From: JBFEYJ01 sp041562215
GTDB taxonomy: Bacteria > Pseudomonadota > Gammaproteobacteria > Thiohalomonadales > Thiohalomonadaceae
DNA: 41,976 nucleotides
Reading direction: 5' to 3'
NCBI GenBank assembly: GCA_041562215.1
Contig: JBFEYJ010000005.1
Location: 1-41,976 of the forward strand
Below the pieces are notes generated by a model. That model made no database searches. It saw only the letters and a list, made by a program, of their open reading frames with translations, and was not told where the DNA came from. The translations under genes were made by a program, and so were the position numbers. Shown piece by piece: positions 1 to 8,175 of this stretch. The number at the start of each line of letters is the position of its first letter. Position 1 is the stretch's first letter.

Positions 1-395
1 ATCGGTGAATCCATGCTGATCCAACCCTTGGACGGGTCGAACTCGTCAGGGCCGACGATGCGATAGGTGAGCTCCTTGCCGTCATCATCCTCCAGTGTGA
101 CCCAGGCGCCGAAAAAGATCTGTTCGGGATTTGTCGGCGGCTCCCGGACGACTGTGAGATCGGGCAGACGTTTCTGTAGATAACGGATGCGCCGGTCGAT
201 GCCGGCCAGCTCCTTTTTGCGGTAGATGTATTCGGCATTTTCGGAGCGATCGCCTTCGGCGGCGGCGGCGGAGAGCGCCTTCGTGACCTCCTTGCGCCGC
301 GCCCACAGGTCATTTAACTCCTGCTGGAGCACCTCATAGCCGTCGGCGGTGATGTAGGCGGATTTTTGGGGTTGCGGTGGTCGCCAGCGTCCCAT
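1..395 (-). CDS. greB: Transcription elongation factor GreB (3'-truncated by window edge)
   Basis: Reading the minus strand from the ATG at 395 gives 131 codons with no stop before the window edge, so the C-terminus is missing. The N-terminal coiled coil carries an AAAEGDRSENAEY segment typical of the Gre family, and the following FKBP-like part has FFGAWVTLEDDDGKE and ends near ISMDSP, as GreB does. GreB binds the secondary channel of RNA polymerase and stimulates cleavage of backtracked transcripts. The acidic tip residues (D and E of the GDRSENAEY stretch) are present. The family is normally about 160-170 residues, so roughly 30 residues lie outside. It is transcribed divergently from the exporter operon that begins at 544; the 148-bp gap must hold both promoters. 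GreB rather than GreA is chosen from the IFFGAWV and ISMDSP segments. Confidence 0.93.
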   Translation of the reverse strand, partial: MGRWRPPQPQKSAYITADGYEVLQQELNDLWARRKEVTKALSAAAAEGDRSENAEYIYRKKELAGIDRRIRYLQKRLPDLTVVREPPTNPEQIFFGAWVTLEDDDGKELTYRIVGPDEFDPSKGWISMDSP

Positions 396-543
396 GATTG
401 TTTCATCCTGATTAAGAAGATAAGGAGTATAGCAACTGGTTGTTGTTAATAGTTTATGCTCATGGGTGTGCGTACTGGGCTATGTTAACGTCATAGCTAG
501 CTAGGATTGAGAGACCGTCAAAAATAATCTTGCGGGAGGCTGC

Positions 544-1542
544 ATGAGAGCGAGATCAATGTCAGGATGTGTACGGTTTTATTCAGGCCTGTTTAGCGTG
601 GTGGTGGTTGCCGTAGTTGCCGGCTGCAACAGCAAAGGATCGGCGGAGGAAATTACCCTTTCCGGAACGGTCGAGGCAAGGGAGACGGCTTTGGCATTCC
701 AGGTGAGCGGGCGGATCGCTAAGTTACTGGTCGATGAGGGGCAGGCGGTCAAGGCGGGCGCAGAGGTGGCGCTGCTGGTGGATGAAGACTTTGCACTGGC
801 TCTGCAACGGGCACGTGCTGAAGTGGCTGCAGCAGAGGCCGCGTTGGCCGTGCTTGAGGCTGGTGCCCGCCGTCAGGAGTTGAAGGTGGCCGAGGCAGTT
901 CTGGGGAAGGCGCGGGCTGAACAGCGTTTTGCCGAGGAGGAGGCGGCGCGCGTTACCAGCCTGATCGAGAGGAAACTGGCTTCTCAGGAGCAACTGGATC
1001 AGGCGGTGTTGCGTCGAGAGGTAGCACAGGCGGCGGTGCGCCAGGCGCGGCAGCAACTATTGCTGTTGCAAGAGGGGCCGCGCCAGGAGGAGATCGCCCG
1101 GGCGCGGGCTGAGCTGGATGCCACGCGAAGCGTCGCACAGACTGCCGAACGCCAACTGGGCTATACACGACTGGTCAGTCCGGTGAGCGGTACGATATCC
1201 CTGCGTCAGGCCGAGGCCGGTGAGGTGATCGGTGCCGGACAGGCGGTGTTCAAGGTGGCTGAGTTGCCCCGTCCTTGGGTACGTGCCTACCTCAATGAGG
1301 CTGACTTAGCGCGGGTTCGTCTGGGGCAGTCGGCCCAGGTCACCGTGGACGGATTGCCGGGTCGGCAATTCAACGGCACCCTCAGTTTTATCGCTCCCGA
1401 TGCCGAGTTCACCCCCAAGTCAGTAGAGACCCGTGAGCTGCGGGTGGACCTGGTCTACCGGGTGAAGATTGAGTTGGAGGACCCGCAGGGGATCCTCAAG
1501 CTCGGCATGCCGGCTGATGTGATACTCCAGCCCCAGTCCTGA
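544..1542 (+). CDS. HlyD/YbhG-type membrane fusion lipoprotein of an ABC-2 exporter
   Basis: This is the periplasmic adaptor for the ATPases and permeases encoded directly downstream. The N-terminus is hydrophobic and ends in a lipobox, VAGC, with the acceptor Cys at residue 28, so it is probably an inner-membrane-anchored lipoprotein. A biotinyl-lipoyl-like segment (FQVSGRIAKLLVDEGQAV) is followed by a long Ala/Glu/Arg-rich alpha-hairpin (about residues 80-190), then the return lipoyl half (RLVSPVSGTIS) and a beta-barrel domain. The length of 332 aa fits the family. GGGAGG lies 4 nt before the ATG at 544; another in-frame ATG at 559 is possible. The next gene starts 2 nt after the stop, so this is the first gene of a five-gene operon matching E. 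coli ybhG-F-S-R in order, except that the fused ATPase is split in two. The substrate cannot be inferred. Confidence 0.9.
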   Translation: MRARSMSGCVRFYSGLFSVVVVAVVAGCNSKGSAEEITLSGTVEARETALAFQVSGRIAKLLVDEGQAVKAGAEVALLVDEDFALALQRARAEVAAAEAALAVLEAGARRQELKVAEAVLGKARAEQRFAEEEAARVTSLIERKLASQEQLDQAVLRREVAQAAVRQARQQLLLLQEGPRQEEIARARAELDATRSVAQTAERQLGYTRLVSPVSGTISLRQAEAGEVIGAGQAVFKVAELPRPWVRAYLNEADLARVRLGQSAQVTVDGLPGRQFNGTLSFIAPDAEFTPKSVETRELRVDLVYRVKIELEDPQGILKLGMPADVILQPQS

Positions 1543-1544
1543 CG

Positions 1545-2477
1545 ATGACGGGGATAATTACCGCCAGCAATCTGCAATTTGCCTACAACGCAACGCCAGT
1601 ACTGAGAGATATCGAGCTGAACGTGGCCGCCGGTGAGATCTATGGCCTGGTCGGGGCTGACGGTGCCGGCAAAAGCACCCTGTTGCAGTTGATGGTGGGG
1701 CAGTTGCTACCGATGGGGGGAAGCATCCGCGTGCTCAGTCGCGATCCCACCGCTCCCGACCTGCGTGATGATCTCGCCTATATGCCGCAGGGGTTTGGTC
1801 TCTATCTCGATCTCTCCGTGCAGGAAAATCTGGAATTTTTCGCCGATCTGCACGGAATAGAACGGAAAAAAGCCGAAAACAAGATTCATGATCTGCTTCA
1901 GCGCACCGGGCTGAAGGGGTTTGAGGGGCGCCGCGCCGGCCAGCTCTCCGGCGGCATGATGCAAAAGCTGGCACTGGCCTGTGCCCTGGTCACCGAACCA
2001 CGTGTGATGTTTCTCGATGAACCGACCACCGGGGTCGACCCGGTCTCGCGCCGCGCCTTCTGGCGACTGCTTGAGGCTGTACGCACAGATGGGGTAGCGA
2101 TCCTCTACGCCACCGCCAATATGGATGAGGCGGAGCGTTGCGATCGGGTCGGCCTGCTGGAGGATGGCCGGCTCACCCGCCAGGGTACCCCGGAAGAACT
2201 GGTGTCGGCCGGTGAGGGAAGCCTCGTTGCGGTCAGTGGGCCGGCCGTGCGTGGCTTTCGCGCCGCGGTTCGGCAGATGGAAGAGACACTGTTTGTCTTT
2301 ACTGTGGGGCCGCAGCTCAATGTCTGGCTCAGGCCAGAGGTTGATCTGGAGGTGTTTCGACGTCGCCTCGGCCGCCTGGATAACCGTCTTGAGGTGCAGC
2401 CCTTGGTAGCGACTCTGCATGATGCGACGGTAAGAGATCTAGCGTTGGCCTCCGCGGAGCAGGATGCCCATGCCTGA
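1545..2477 (+). CDS. ABC transporter ATP-binding protein (YbhF N-half-like)
   Basis: First ATPase subunit of the exporter. Walker A is GADGAGKST with the Lys at residue 43, the signature motif is LSGGMMQKL, and Walker B is VMFLDEPTTGVDP. The Asp in Walker A (G-A-D-G) resembles the first half of E. coli YbhF. A C-terminal extension of about 80 residues follows the H-loop region, where the usual His is replaced in the YATANMDEAERC segment (normally T-H-x-M-x-E-A), as in YbhF-like proteins. The start ATG is 2 nt after the upstream stop, and the end overlaps the next gene by 14 nt, indicating translational coupling. In E. coli the two ATPases are fused in one polypeptide; here they are separate genes. 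Confidence 0.9.
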   Translation: MTGIITASNLQFAYNATPVLRDIELNVAAGEIYGLVGADGAGKSTLLQLMVGQLLPMGGSIRVLSRDPTAPDLRDDLAYMPQGFGLYLDLSVQENLEFFADLHGIERKKAENKIHDLLQRTGLKGFEGRRAGQLSGGMMQKLALACALVTEPRVMFLDEPTTGVDPVSRRAFWRLLEAVRTDGVAILYATANMDEAERCDRVGLLEDGRLTRQGTPEELVSAGEGSLVAVSGPAVRGFRAAVRQMEETLFVFTVGPQLNVWLRPEVDLEVFRRRLGRLDNRLEVQPLVATLHDATVRDLALASAEQDAHA

Positions 2478-3453
2478 GGCGAGGCAACATGACAGACTGA
2501 TGATCGAAGCCCACGGTTTGACGCGGGCGTTCGGCAGCTTTGTCGCCGTCGACGGTATCGATGTCACGGTGAGCTCCGGTGAGGTGTTCGGCCTGCTCGG
2601 CGCCAACGGTGCAGGCAAGACCACAGCGATCCGCATGCTTTGCGGTACCCTTGCACCGAGCGCGGGCAGCGTTCAGGTGGCCGGGATGGATATGGTGCGC
2701 CAGGCCCGCCGCGCCCGCAGCTGCCTCGGTTACGTGGCACAGCGCTTTGCTCTCTATGGAGACCTTACCGTGGGTGAGAACCTCAAGTTGCAGGCCGGGC
2801 TCTACGGCCTGAGCGGCGGCCATCGGCATGAGCGGATCGACTGGGCGCTAAACCAGTTGGAGCTTACCCAGGTGGCGGGCCATATGGCCGGGGAGCTGCC
2901 GCTGGGGTATCAGCGTCGCCTTGCCCTGGCTGCTGCCTTGCTGCATCGCCCGCGGGTGCTGTTTCTCGATGAGCCCACCTCCGGTGTCGACCCCCTGGCC
3001 CGCCAGCATTTCTGGGAGCTGATTTACGACCTCGCCGATGAGGGGATCGGCATGCTGGTGACCACTCACTACATGGATGAAGCGCTGTTTTGTGACCGCA
3101 TCGCGTTGATGGATGCCGGGCGCATTATCGCCGAGGACACACCTGCGGCCCTGATGGCCCGCCCGCTGCCGACACCCTTGCTGGAACTTCGCAGCACGCA
3201 CGGGACCGCCTTAAGCGCCGAGTTGCAGCAATGGCCGGAAGTGCTGGAGATCATTCCCCATGTGGGCCAGTTGCGGGTTCGCCTGCAACGGGGCAGCGAT
3301 GAGAAAGCGCTGATGCTCCGCATACGGGAAATGGCTGAGCGGGTTCAAGTTCCGCTCGATGAGATTTCAAAAGCCGAACCGGAGCTGGAGGATGTCTTCG
3401 TCACTGTTCTAGAGGCAAATCAGCAGGCGCGGGAAAGGGGGGCGAGCGCATGA
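2464..3453 (+). CDS. ABC transporter ATP-binding protein (YbhF C-half-like)
   Basis: Second ATPase subunit of the exporter. Walker A is GANGAGKTT and Walker B is VLFLDEPTSGVDP, followed by TTHYMDEA, which has the conserved switch His. The signature motif is degenerate, LPLGYQRRLAL instead of LSGGxxQR, a variation also found in the second half of YbhF-type ATPases, so it need not mean inactivity. The gene overlaps the preceding ATPase by 14 nt and the following permease by 4 nt (ATGA). In-frame ATGs at 2464, 2470 and 2500 are all possible starts; 2464 is kept because GGAGCAGGA lies just upstream. The asymmetric signature suggests the two ATPases act as a heterodimer with one canonical and one degenerate site. 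Confidence 0.88.
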   Translation: MPMPEARQHDRLMIEAHGLTRAFGSFVAVDGIDVTVSSGEVFGLLGANGAGKTTAIRMLCGTLAPSAGSVQVAGMDMVRQARRARSCLGYVAQRFALYGDLTVGENLKLQAGLYGLSGGHRHERIDWALNQLELTQVAGHMAGELPLGYQRRLALAAALLHRPRVLFLDEPTSGVDPLARQHFWELIYDLADEGIGMLVTTHYMDEALFCDRIALMDAGRIIAEDTPAALMARPLPTPLLELRSTHGTALSAELQQWPEVLEIIPHVGQLRVRLQRGSDEKALMLRIREMAERVQVPLDEISKAEPELEDVFVTVLEANQQARERGASA

Positions 3454-4556
3454 AGCTGCAGCATGTGCGTGCTATCGCGCGTAAGGAATGGTGGCACCTG
3501 ATGCGCGACCCGCGCTCGCTGGCGCTAATCCTGCTGATGCCCTCCATGCTGCTGTTCCTGTTTGGTTACGCGCTCCGCCTGGACATCACCAACTTGCCGT
3601 TAGGCGTGTTGCAGGAGTCCAATGACGCAACCGCCAACGCCATCGTTGCCAGTTTTGATGCCAGCCGGGCCTTCGACGTGGTGGCACGCTATACCGATCG
3701 CCGGCAGTTGGAGGCCGACCTGCAGCGAGGCGCGGTTGCCGCCGTACTGGTGCTGCCGCGGGAGATGACCCGACTGCTAAAAGAACGCCGCGGGCAGATG
3801 CAGTTGCTGCTTGATGGGGTCGATGCCAACAGCGCCCGCCTGGCGCAGAATTACGCCCAGGCGATCGTGAACGATTACCTGGAGCAGCAGGGGCTGGTGC
3901 ACCTGCCGTTGGAGATCCGGGACCGCACCTGGTTCAATGAGGCCAAAGAGAGCCGCCTGGCCATTGTCCCCGGCGTGATTGCGGTGGTAATGGCGGTGAT
4001 CGGTGCGCTGATGACCTCGCTCACCATCGCCCGTGAGATCGAGCAGGGCAACCTGGTGATGCTGCGCACAACTGCCCTACGGAAGAACGAGTTCCTGCTG
4101 GGCAAGATGTTGCCCTATTTCGTTATCGGCATGGCCGACCTGGCGGTAGCGGCCCTTTCCGCGGTCTATCTGTTCGATGTGCCGCTGCGGGGTTCGGTCG
4201 TCGGCCTGACGGTGGTCTCGGCGCTGTTCCTGGTAGTGGTGATGCTGCAGGGGGCGTTGTTGTCGATGGTCGCAGGCGGCCAGATGATGGCGGCGCAGTT
4301 GTCGTTGGTCAGCACTTTCCTGCCGGCCTTCCTGCTCTCCGGTTTTGTCTTCGGCATCGAAAACATGCCGCAGGCGCTGCAGTATGTAACCCTCATCGTA
4401 CCGGCGCGCTACTACGTGGCACTGTCCAAACTGATCTTTCTCAAGGGGGTGACCCCGTTACTGCTCTGGACCGAGGTGGCGGCGCTCAGTGCCATCCTGC
4501 TGGTGCTGTTGGGTGTGGTCACCCTTAAAGCGCGCAAGCTGGGGCTATTGGCATGA
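3450..4556 (+). CDS. ABC-2 type permease (YbhS-like)
   Basis: Inner-membrane permease of the exporter, 368 aa. One transmembrane helix near residues 25-45 (SLALILLMPSMLLFLFGYAL) is followed by a large periplasmic domain (about 50-170), then five hydrophobic segments in the C-terminal half, the usual ABC-2 topology. The LLDGVDANSARLAQNYA segment and the MLRTTALRKNEFLLGKMLPY coupling region are typical of the YhhJ/YbhS/YbhR group. Both ends overlap their neighbours by 4 nt (ATGA), so expression with the ATPases and the second permease is probably coupled. It shares organisation with the next gene, implying an ancient duplication and a heterodimeric pore. Confidence 0.88.
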   Translation: MKLQHVRAIARKEWWHLMRDPRSLALILLMPSMLLFLFGYALRLDITNLPLGVLQESNDATANAIVASFDASRAFDVVARYTDRRQLEADLQRGAVAAVLVLPREMTRLLKERRGQMQLLLDGVDANSARLAQNYAQAIVNDYLEQQGLVHLPLEIRDRTWFNEAKESRLAIVPGVIAVVMAVIGALMTSLTIAREIEQGNLVMLRTTALRKNEFLLGKMLPYFVIGMADLAVAALSAVYLFDVPLRGSVVGLTVVSALFLVVVMLQGALLSMVAGGQMMAAQLSLVSTFLPAFLLSGFVFGIENMPQALQYVTLIVPARYYVALSKLIFLKGVTPLLLWTEVAALSAILLVLLGVVTLKARKLGLLA

Positions 4557-5632
4557 TGGAGGCGATCCGAAACAGCCTGATCCGTCTGCACGTGATGCTG
4601 GGCAAAGAGTTCCGGCAGATGCTGCGCGACCCGCGCATGCGCTTTTTCGTTGTCGTGCCGCCGCTGGTGCAACTGGTGGTCTTCGGTTACGCGGCCACTT
4701 TCGATGTGCGCCAGGCGGAAGTGGCCGTATTGGACGAGGCGCACACCAGCGCCAGCCGAGAGTTGATTGATGCGGTGCGCGCTACCGGCCACTTTAACCT
4801 GCATCCGGCCGAGAACATGGCGGCGGCCAGCCTGATGATCGAACGCAGCGAGGTGCGGGCGATCCTGCGCTTCCCCTACGATTTCGATGGCGGCGGTGAG
4901 CTGCAGATCATTGCCGACGGCTCGGACTCCAATAGCGCACAGTTGGTGGCGGGGCAGCTCAGCGCCACCCTGCGCGACCATATGTTGCAAGGAGGGCGGC
5001 CACCGCTCGAACTGGTGGTGCGCGCCTGGTTCAATCCCAACCTCGACGACCGAGACTATTTCGTGCCGGGAATTATGGCCAATGTGGTGCTGATCGCCAC
5101 GATGTTGTTGATGGCAATGACGGTGGTGCGCGAGCGTGAGCAGGGGACCCTTGAGCGGCTGATGGTCACACCGCTGGCGCGAATCGAGTTTGTTATCGGC
5201 AAGCTGGTGCCGGTGGCGCTGATCGGCCTGTTCGACGTGCTGCTGGTAACTGCGGTGGCGGTGTTGTGGTTCGACGTGCCCTTTCGCGGCAACCCGCTGG
5301 CGCTGTTATTGGGCAGCATGCTTTACCTGATGAGTACCCTCGGCATGGGGCTGCTCATCTCTACTTTCTCGACCACCCAGCAGCAGGCCATGCTGACCGC
5401 CTTTTTCATCCTCATGCCGATGGTCATTCTCTCCGGCTTCGCCTTTCCCATTCGCAATATGCCCGAGTGGATTCAGTACATTACCTACCTCGATCCACTG
5501 CGCTTCTACCTGGTGGTGATCCGCGACCTGTTCCTCAAGGGCGGCGGTGTCGCCTCACATCTTTATGAATACGGCATGATGGCCCTACTCGGTATTACTG
5601 CGCTTGGACTAAGCCTGATGCGTTTGCGCTAA
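4553..5632 (+). CDS. ABC-2 type permease (YbhR-like)
   Basis: Last gene of the exporter operon, 359 aa, paralogous to the preceding permease. It opens with a GKEFRQMLRDPRM segment before the first membrane helix, has a periplasmic domain with IIADGSDSNSAQLVAGQL, then the coupling helix region MTVVREREQGTLERLMVTPL and five C-terminal hydrophobic segments, with a SGFAFPIRNMPEWIQY motif common to YhhJ/YbhR proteins. The start codon overlaps the stop of the previous gene. No clear intrinsic terminator follows; instead the operon runs into inverted dispersed repeats beginning near 5645, which might act as 3' stabilising or attenuating structures. Confidence 0.88.
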   Translation: MMEAIRNSLIRLHVMLGKEFRQMLRDPRMRFFVVVPPLVQLVVFGYAATFDVRQAEVAVLDEAHTSASRELIDAVRATGHFNLHPAENMAAASLMIERSEVRAILRFPYDFDGGGELQIIADGSDSNSAQLVAGQLSATLRDHMLQGGRPPLELVVRAWFNPNLDDRDYFVPGIMANVVLIATMLLMAMTVVREREQGTLERLMVTPLARIEFVIGKLVPVALIGLFDVLLVTAVAVLWFDVPFRGNPLALLLGSMLYLMSTLGMGLLISTFSTTQQQAMLTAFFILMPMVILSGFAFPIRNMPEWIQYITYLDPLRFYLVVIRDLFLKGGGVASHLYEYGMMALLGITALGLSLMRLR

Positions 5633-5644
5633 AGGGTGTGGTGT

Positions 5645-5866
5645 ATGGGATTGCTTCGTCGCAGAGCTCCTCGCAATGACAGAGTATTAACTGTTTGAGA
5701 ATGGGCGTGATACCGTCCATTTCATGCCATTGCTTTGTCGCCAGAGGCTCCTCGCAATGACAGGATAATCGACGGTGTCATTGCGAGCGAAGCGAACGAA
5801 TCCGGGAACGATGGCGCAATATTCCCCCTGTCATTGCGAGCGAAGCTAAGCAATCTCAGGAACGGA
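5645..5866. repeat. Cluster of four dispersed GTCATTGCGAG-type repeats
   Basis: Four copies of a ~37-bp imperfect palindromic element lie between the exporter operon and the cas6-like gene. Two are in one orientation (near 5648-5684 and 5725-5763, each ending CCTCGCAATGACAG) and two in the opposite orientation (near 5776-5812 and 5829-5865, each starting GTCATTGCGAGCGAAGC). The core reads as GTCATTGCGAGCGAAGCgAAGCAATC with variation. The same core recurs at 8700-9075. Similar elements are abundant in intergenic regions of many environmental bacteria. No gene is seen in 5633-5929. Confidence 0.75.
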
Positions 5867-5929
5867 GCCGGGATCACTCCGTTAATATCGCCTAAGCTGA
5901 AACTAACCGTCACGAGTTAGGGTTTTGCC

Positions 5930-6604
5930 ATGCACTGGGTAGATGAGCAGGAAGACGAGTTCATTGCTGTTCCCGACACGGTGGTCGACCTGGCATTTGC
6001 AATTCGTTGCCGCGCCCTACCGGTCGACCATGCCTATGACCTTTACGTCGCCCTTGCGGAGCACCTTCCCTGGCTGGAGCATGAGCCCCTGGCCGGTATC
6101 CATCCACTGCATGTGGCGGAGACTGCCCACGGCTGGGTGCGACCGCAAAAGCCGGATGCATTGCTCCACCTGTCGCGAAGAACGAAGCTGGTGCTGCGTC
6201 TACCATCCGAGCGCGTAGCCGAGGCTAGAACGCTGGAAAACAAACGACTCCGGATCGGCAATCACGGCATGATTATCTGTGAGGCAACACAATTGCCGCT
6301 TAGTCGTAGTCGATCCCTTTTCTCGCGTCGTGTGGTCATTGCGGATAAGGAAACGGAAGAGGTGTTTATGCAGAGGTTGGCCGAAGATATGCAGGCTATG
6401 GGAGTGAGACCAAAGAAGATCCTTCCCGGTCTGGCGCACACCCTTCGCACACCGAAACAGTGTCTGTGCACGCGGTTGCTCAGTGTGGAGGACCTGTCAC
6501 TGGAAGAATCATTCCGTTTGCAGATGCACGGTCTCGGGCCGTATCGTCACCTCGGTTGCGGTATCTTTATTCCACATAAACCGCTGAGTTCGGTACGGAT
6601 ATAA
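5930..6604 (+). CDS. cas6: Solitary CRISPR-associated Cas6 of the Cmx6 (type I-MYXAN) kind
   Basis: The 224-aa product resembles the Cas6/Cmx6 family, the endoribonuclease that cuts CRISPR repeat RNA. The N-terminal half has VDLAFAIRCRALPVDHAYDL, with a His at residue 34, then HLSRRTKLVLRLP. The C-terminus carries the glycine-rich RAMP loop, GLGPYRHLGCGIFIPHK (residues 201-217), which is the most diagnostic part. The length is normal and the frame is intact. No cas1, cas2, cas3 or Cascade genes and no CRISPR array occur within this window, so the gene stands alone between dispersed repeats and a HAD phosphatase. The ribosome binding site is weak. The family call rests on recalled motif similarity; the absence of partners could mean a distant locus, a trans-acting Cas6, or a non-CRISPR role. 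Confidence 0.75.
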   Translation: MHWVDEQEDEFIAVPDTVVDLAFAIRCRALPVDHAYDLYVALAEHLPWLEHEPLAGIHPLHVAETAHGWVRPQKPDALLHLSRRTKLVLRLPSERVAEARTLENKRLRIGNHGMIICEATQLPLSRSRSLFSRRVVIADKETEEVFMQRLAEDMQAMGVRPKKILPGLAHTLRTPKQCLCTRLLSVEDLSLEESFRLQMHGLGPYRHLGCGIFIPHKPLSSVRI

Positions 6605-6771
6605 AGCCTGCGATAACAGCTGACTTTTTACACAAAAGTATTATCGCTTTACATGTATGTATTTCGATTGGGTTGGTTACCTCATTAAACTCATCCAAAG
6701 CCATATGACCGCTTGAGTAAGGGTGAGTGCATGGGGCGAGGTATCGTTCATCTGAAGGTGTCGGTGACTTG

Positions 6772-7560
6772 CTAAGCGCTCCCTTCGGTATGACGCCACC
6801 ATGACGGCACGGTTGCCACTGAGTCGAGCACGACAAAAGGTGTGATGCCCAGCTCCAGGTCGCCGGGACGAAACTTGCCGGTACGTACCAGTATCCCGTT
6901 GATACCTGTCTTTTGCGCACCGTCGATATCGCCTCGGATGTCATCGCCGATCATCACCGTCTTTCCGGCCGAGATTTTGAGGTGCTCGAGCGCGGTTTCA
7001 AAAAATGGCGCAGCGGGTTTTCCCATTACGACGGACTCGCGTCCTGCGGCATATTCAAGTCCCTTAACAAAAGGTCCCACATCGAGTCTCAGGCCGTCCT
7101 CTGCCTGCCAGTAGCGGGTCAGCCCCAGGGCAATAAGTGGAGCGTGAGGATTCTGCATGAGAAGGCGGAAAGCACGGTTGTAGGTGGTGAAATCCCAGGC
7201 CTCGCCCAGATCGCCGAGCACCACTGCAGCAACCTCAGCACTGTCCTTGTCTGCCAGGGCTATACCGGAGAACTCCTCAATGGTGCGCTCTGGCACGAAC
7301 AGGGCGACAGGCCCTTCGCAGTGTTGCTGAAGCCAGCTGCAGGCGGCCACCGGCGGAGTGAGAATATCTTCGACGGAAACGCTAATGCCCATGGTCGCCA
7401 GTTTCTCGACCAGTACCTTGCGCGGACGTGAGGTGGTGTTGGTGAGAAAGAGATGCGGAATTTTCAGGTTCCGGCACCAGGCGATGACCTCCATCGCGCC
7501 TGGGATTGCATGCTCGCCCTGATAGAGGACGCCGTCCATATCGAATAGCAGTGCTTGCAT
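6772..7560 (-). CDS. HAD superfamily class IIA sugar-phosphatase-like hydrolase
   Basis: Reading from the ATG at 7560 gives 262 aa starting LLFDMDGVLYQG, the HAD motif I with nucleophile Asp7 and acid Asp9. Motif II Thr is in FLTNTTSRP, the conserved Lys in VMGKPAAPFF, and motif III is GDDIRGDIDGA. The cap is class IIA, between motifs II and III, as in NagD, LHPP and HDHD2 proteins; the length also fits. The longer frame back to 7860 lacks family similarity upstream of this Met and is not used. The substrate is unknown; members dephosphorylate small phosphometabolites. No operon partner is evident. The gene converges on the cas6-like gene. Confidence 0.88.
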   Translation of the reverse strand: MQALLFDMDGVLYQGEHAIPGAMEVIAWCRNLKIPHLFLTNTTSRPRKVLVEKLATMGISVSVEDILTPPVAACSWLQQHCEGPVALFVPERTIEEFSGIALADKDSAEVAAVVLGDLGEAWDFTTYNRAFRLLMQNPHAPLIALGLTRYWQAEDGLRLDVGPFVKGLEYAAGRESVVMGKPAAPFFETALEHLKISAGKTVMIGDDIRGDIDGAQKTGINGILVRTGKFRPGDLELGITPFVVLDSVATVPSWWRHTEGSA

Positions 7561-7858
7561 TGTGTGATCTGTGGTTAATTGCCTTGTCCTAAAGTGTGAG
7601 CAGGTCGGTGAGGAAATTCCAGTAGTGAGAGCACTTGTGACAAGTCTCCTGGTGCAGAAATGACTCTCGACGATAACGGGGCGACGGAGATTGATATGCT
7701 TCACTGCAATGACACAACCTTGGAAAGATTGGCTGCATGGTTCGGAGCGCATAGTAAGCAGGAGGCGGTTTGCAGTATGGGGTAAGGTGTCACACACTGT
7801 AGTTGAGGTTATCGGACATGCCTGTCGCAAATGTCCCCCCGCGAGAGAGTCCCTGATC

Positions 7859-8152
7859 ATGTTTCAGTGCCGCGTAGAAAAACGGGTCTGGCGCGAGCCG
7901 GACCACGCCTCGGGTTGTACCGTGCTCTATTACGAGCTGGAAAATGAGGAACCTCCCAAGGTGGGGATGGAGGTGAATGAGGGGCGCTGGTACTCGGGAC
8001 CGCTAACGCTTGTGATCTGGAATGTGGATGACGAGCGCTTTCTCTGTCGGGCGGCAGATGAATACCCGGTTTCAGATCGTGATTATGACTATTCTTATGA
8101 GTGGATCGTGGAGAATTTCCTGTTACAGGGTTGGCATGCCGCCGACGCCTGA
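7859..8152 (+). CDS. Conserved hypothetical protein, 97 aa
   Basis: I do not recognise this family. The chosen start is the ATG at 7859, where the protein reads MFQCRVEKRVWREPDHASG, because GAGAG lies about 10 nt upstream and the longer upstream frame (from 7691) is poor in protein-like composition. The product is acidic and aromatic-rich at its end, with a YPVSDRDYDYSYEWIVENFL stretch, no signal peptide and no membrane segment, suggesting a small cytosolic protein. It converges with the Janus-like gene only 23 bp downstream. Confidence 0.6.
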   Translation: MFQCRVEKRVWREPDHASGCTVLYYELENEEPPKVGMEVNEGRWYSGPLTLVIWNVDDERFLCRAADEYPVSDRDYDYSYEWIVENFLLQGWHAADA

Positions 8153-8175
8153 CAGTGTCGGGTTAATCCCCAGCC

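Noticed and set aside
1707..2420. 237-codon minus-strand frame opposite the first ATPase gene
   Set aside because: It mirrors a well-supported ABC ATPase with all catalytic motifs and shows no domain or ribosome binding site.
6913..7431. 172-codon plus-strand frame opposite the HAD gene
   Set aside because: The HAD motifs are intact on the minus strand; the plus-strand frame has no recognisable domain.
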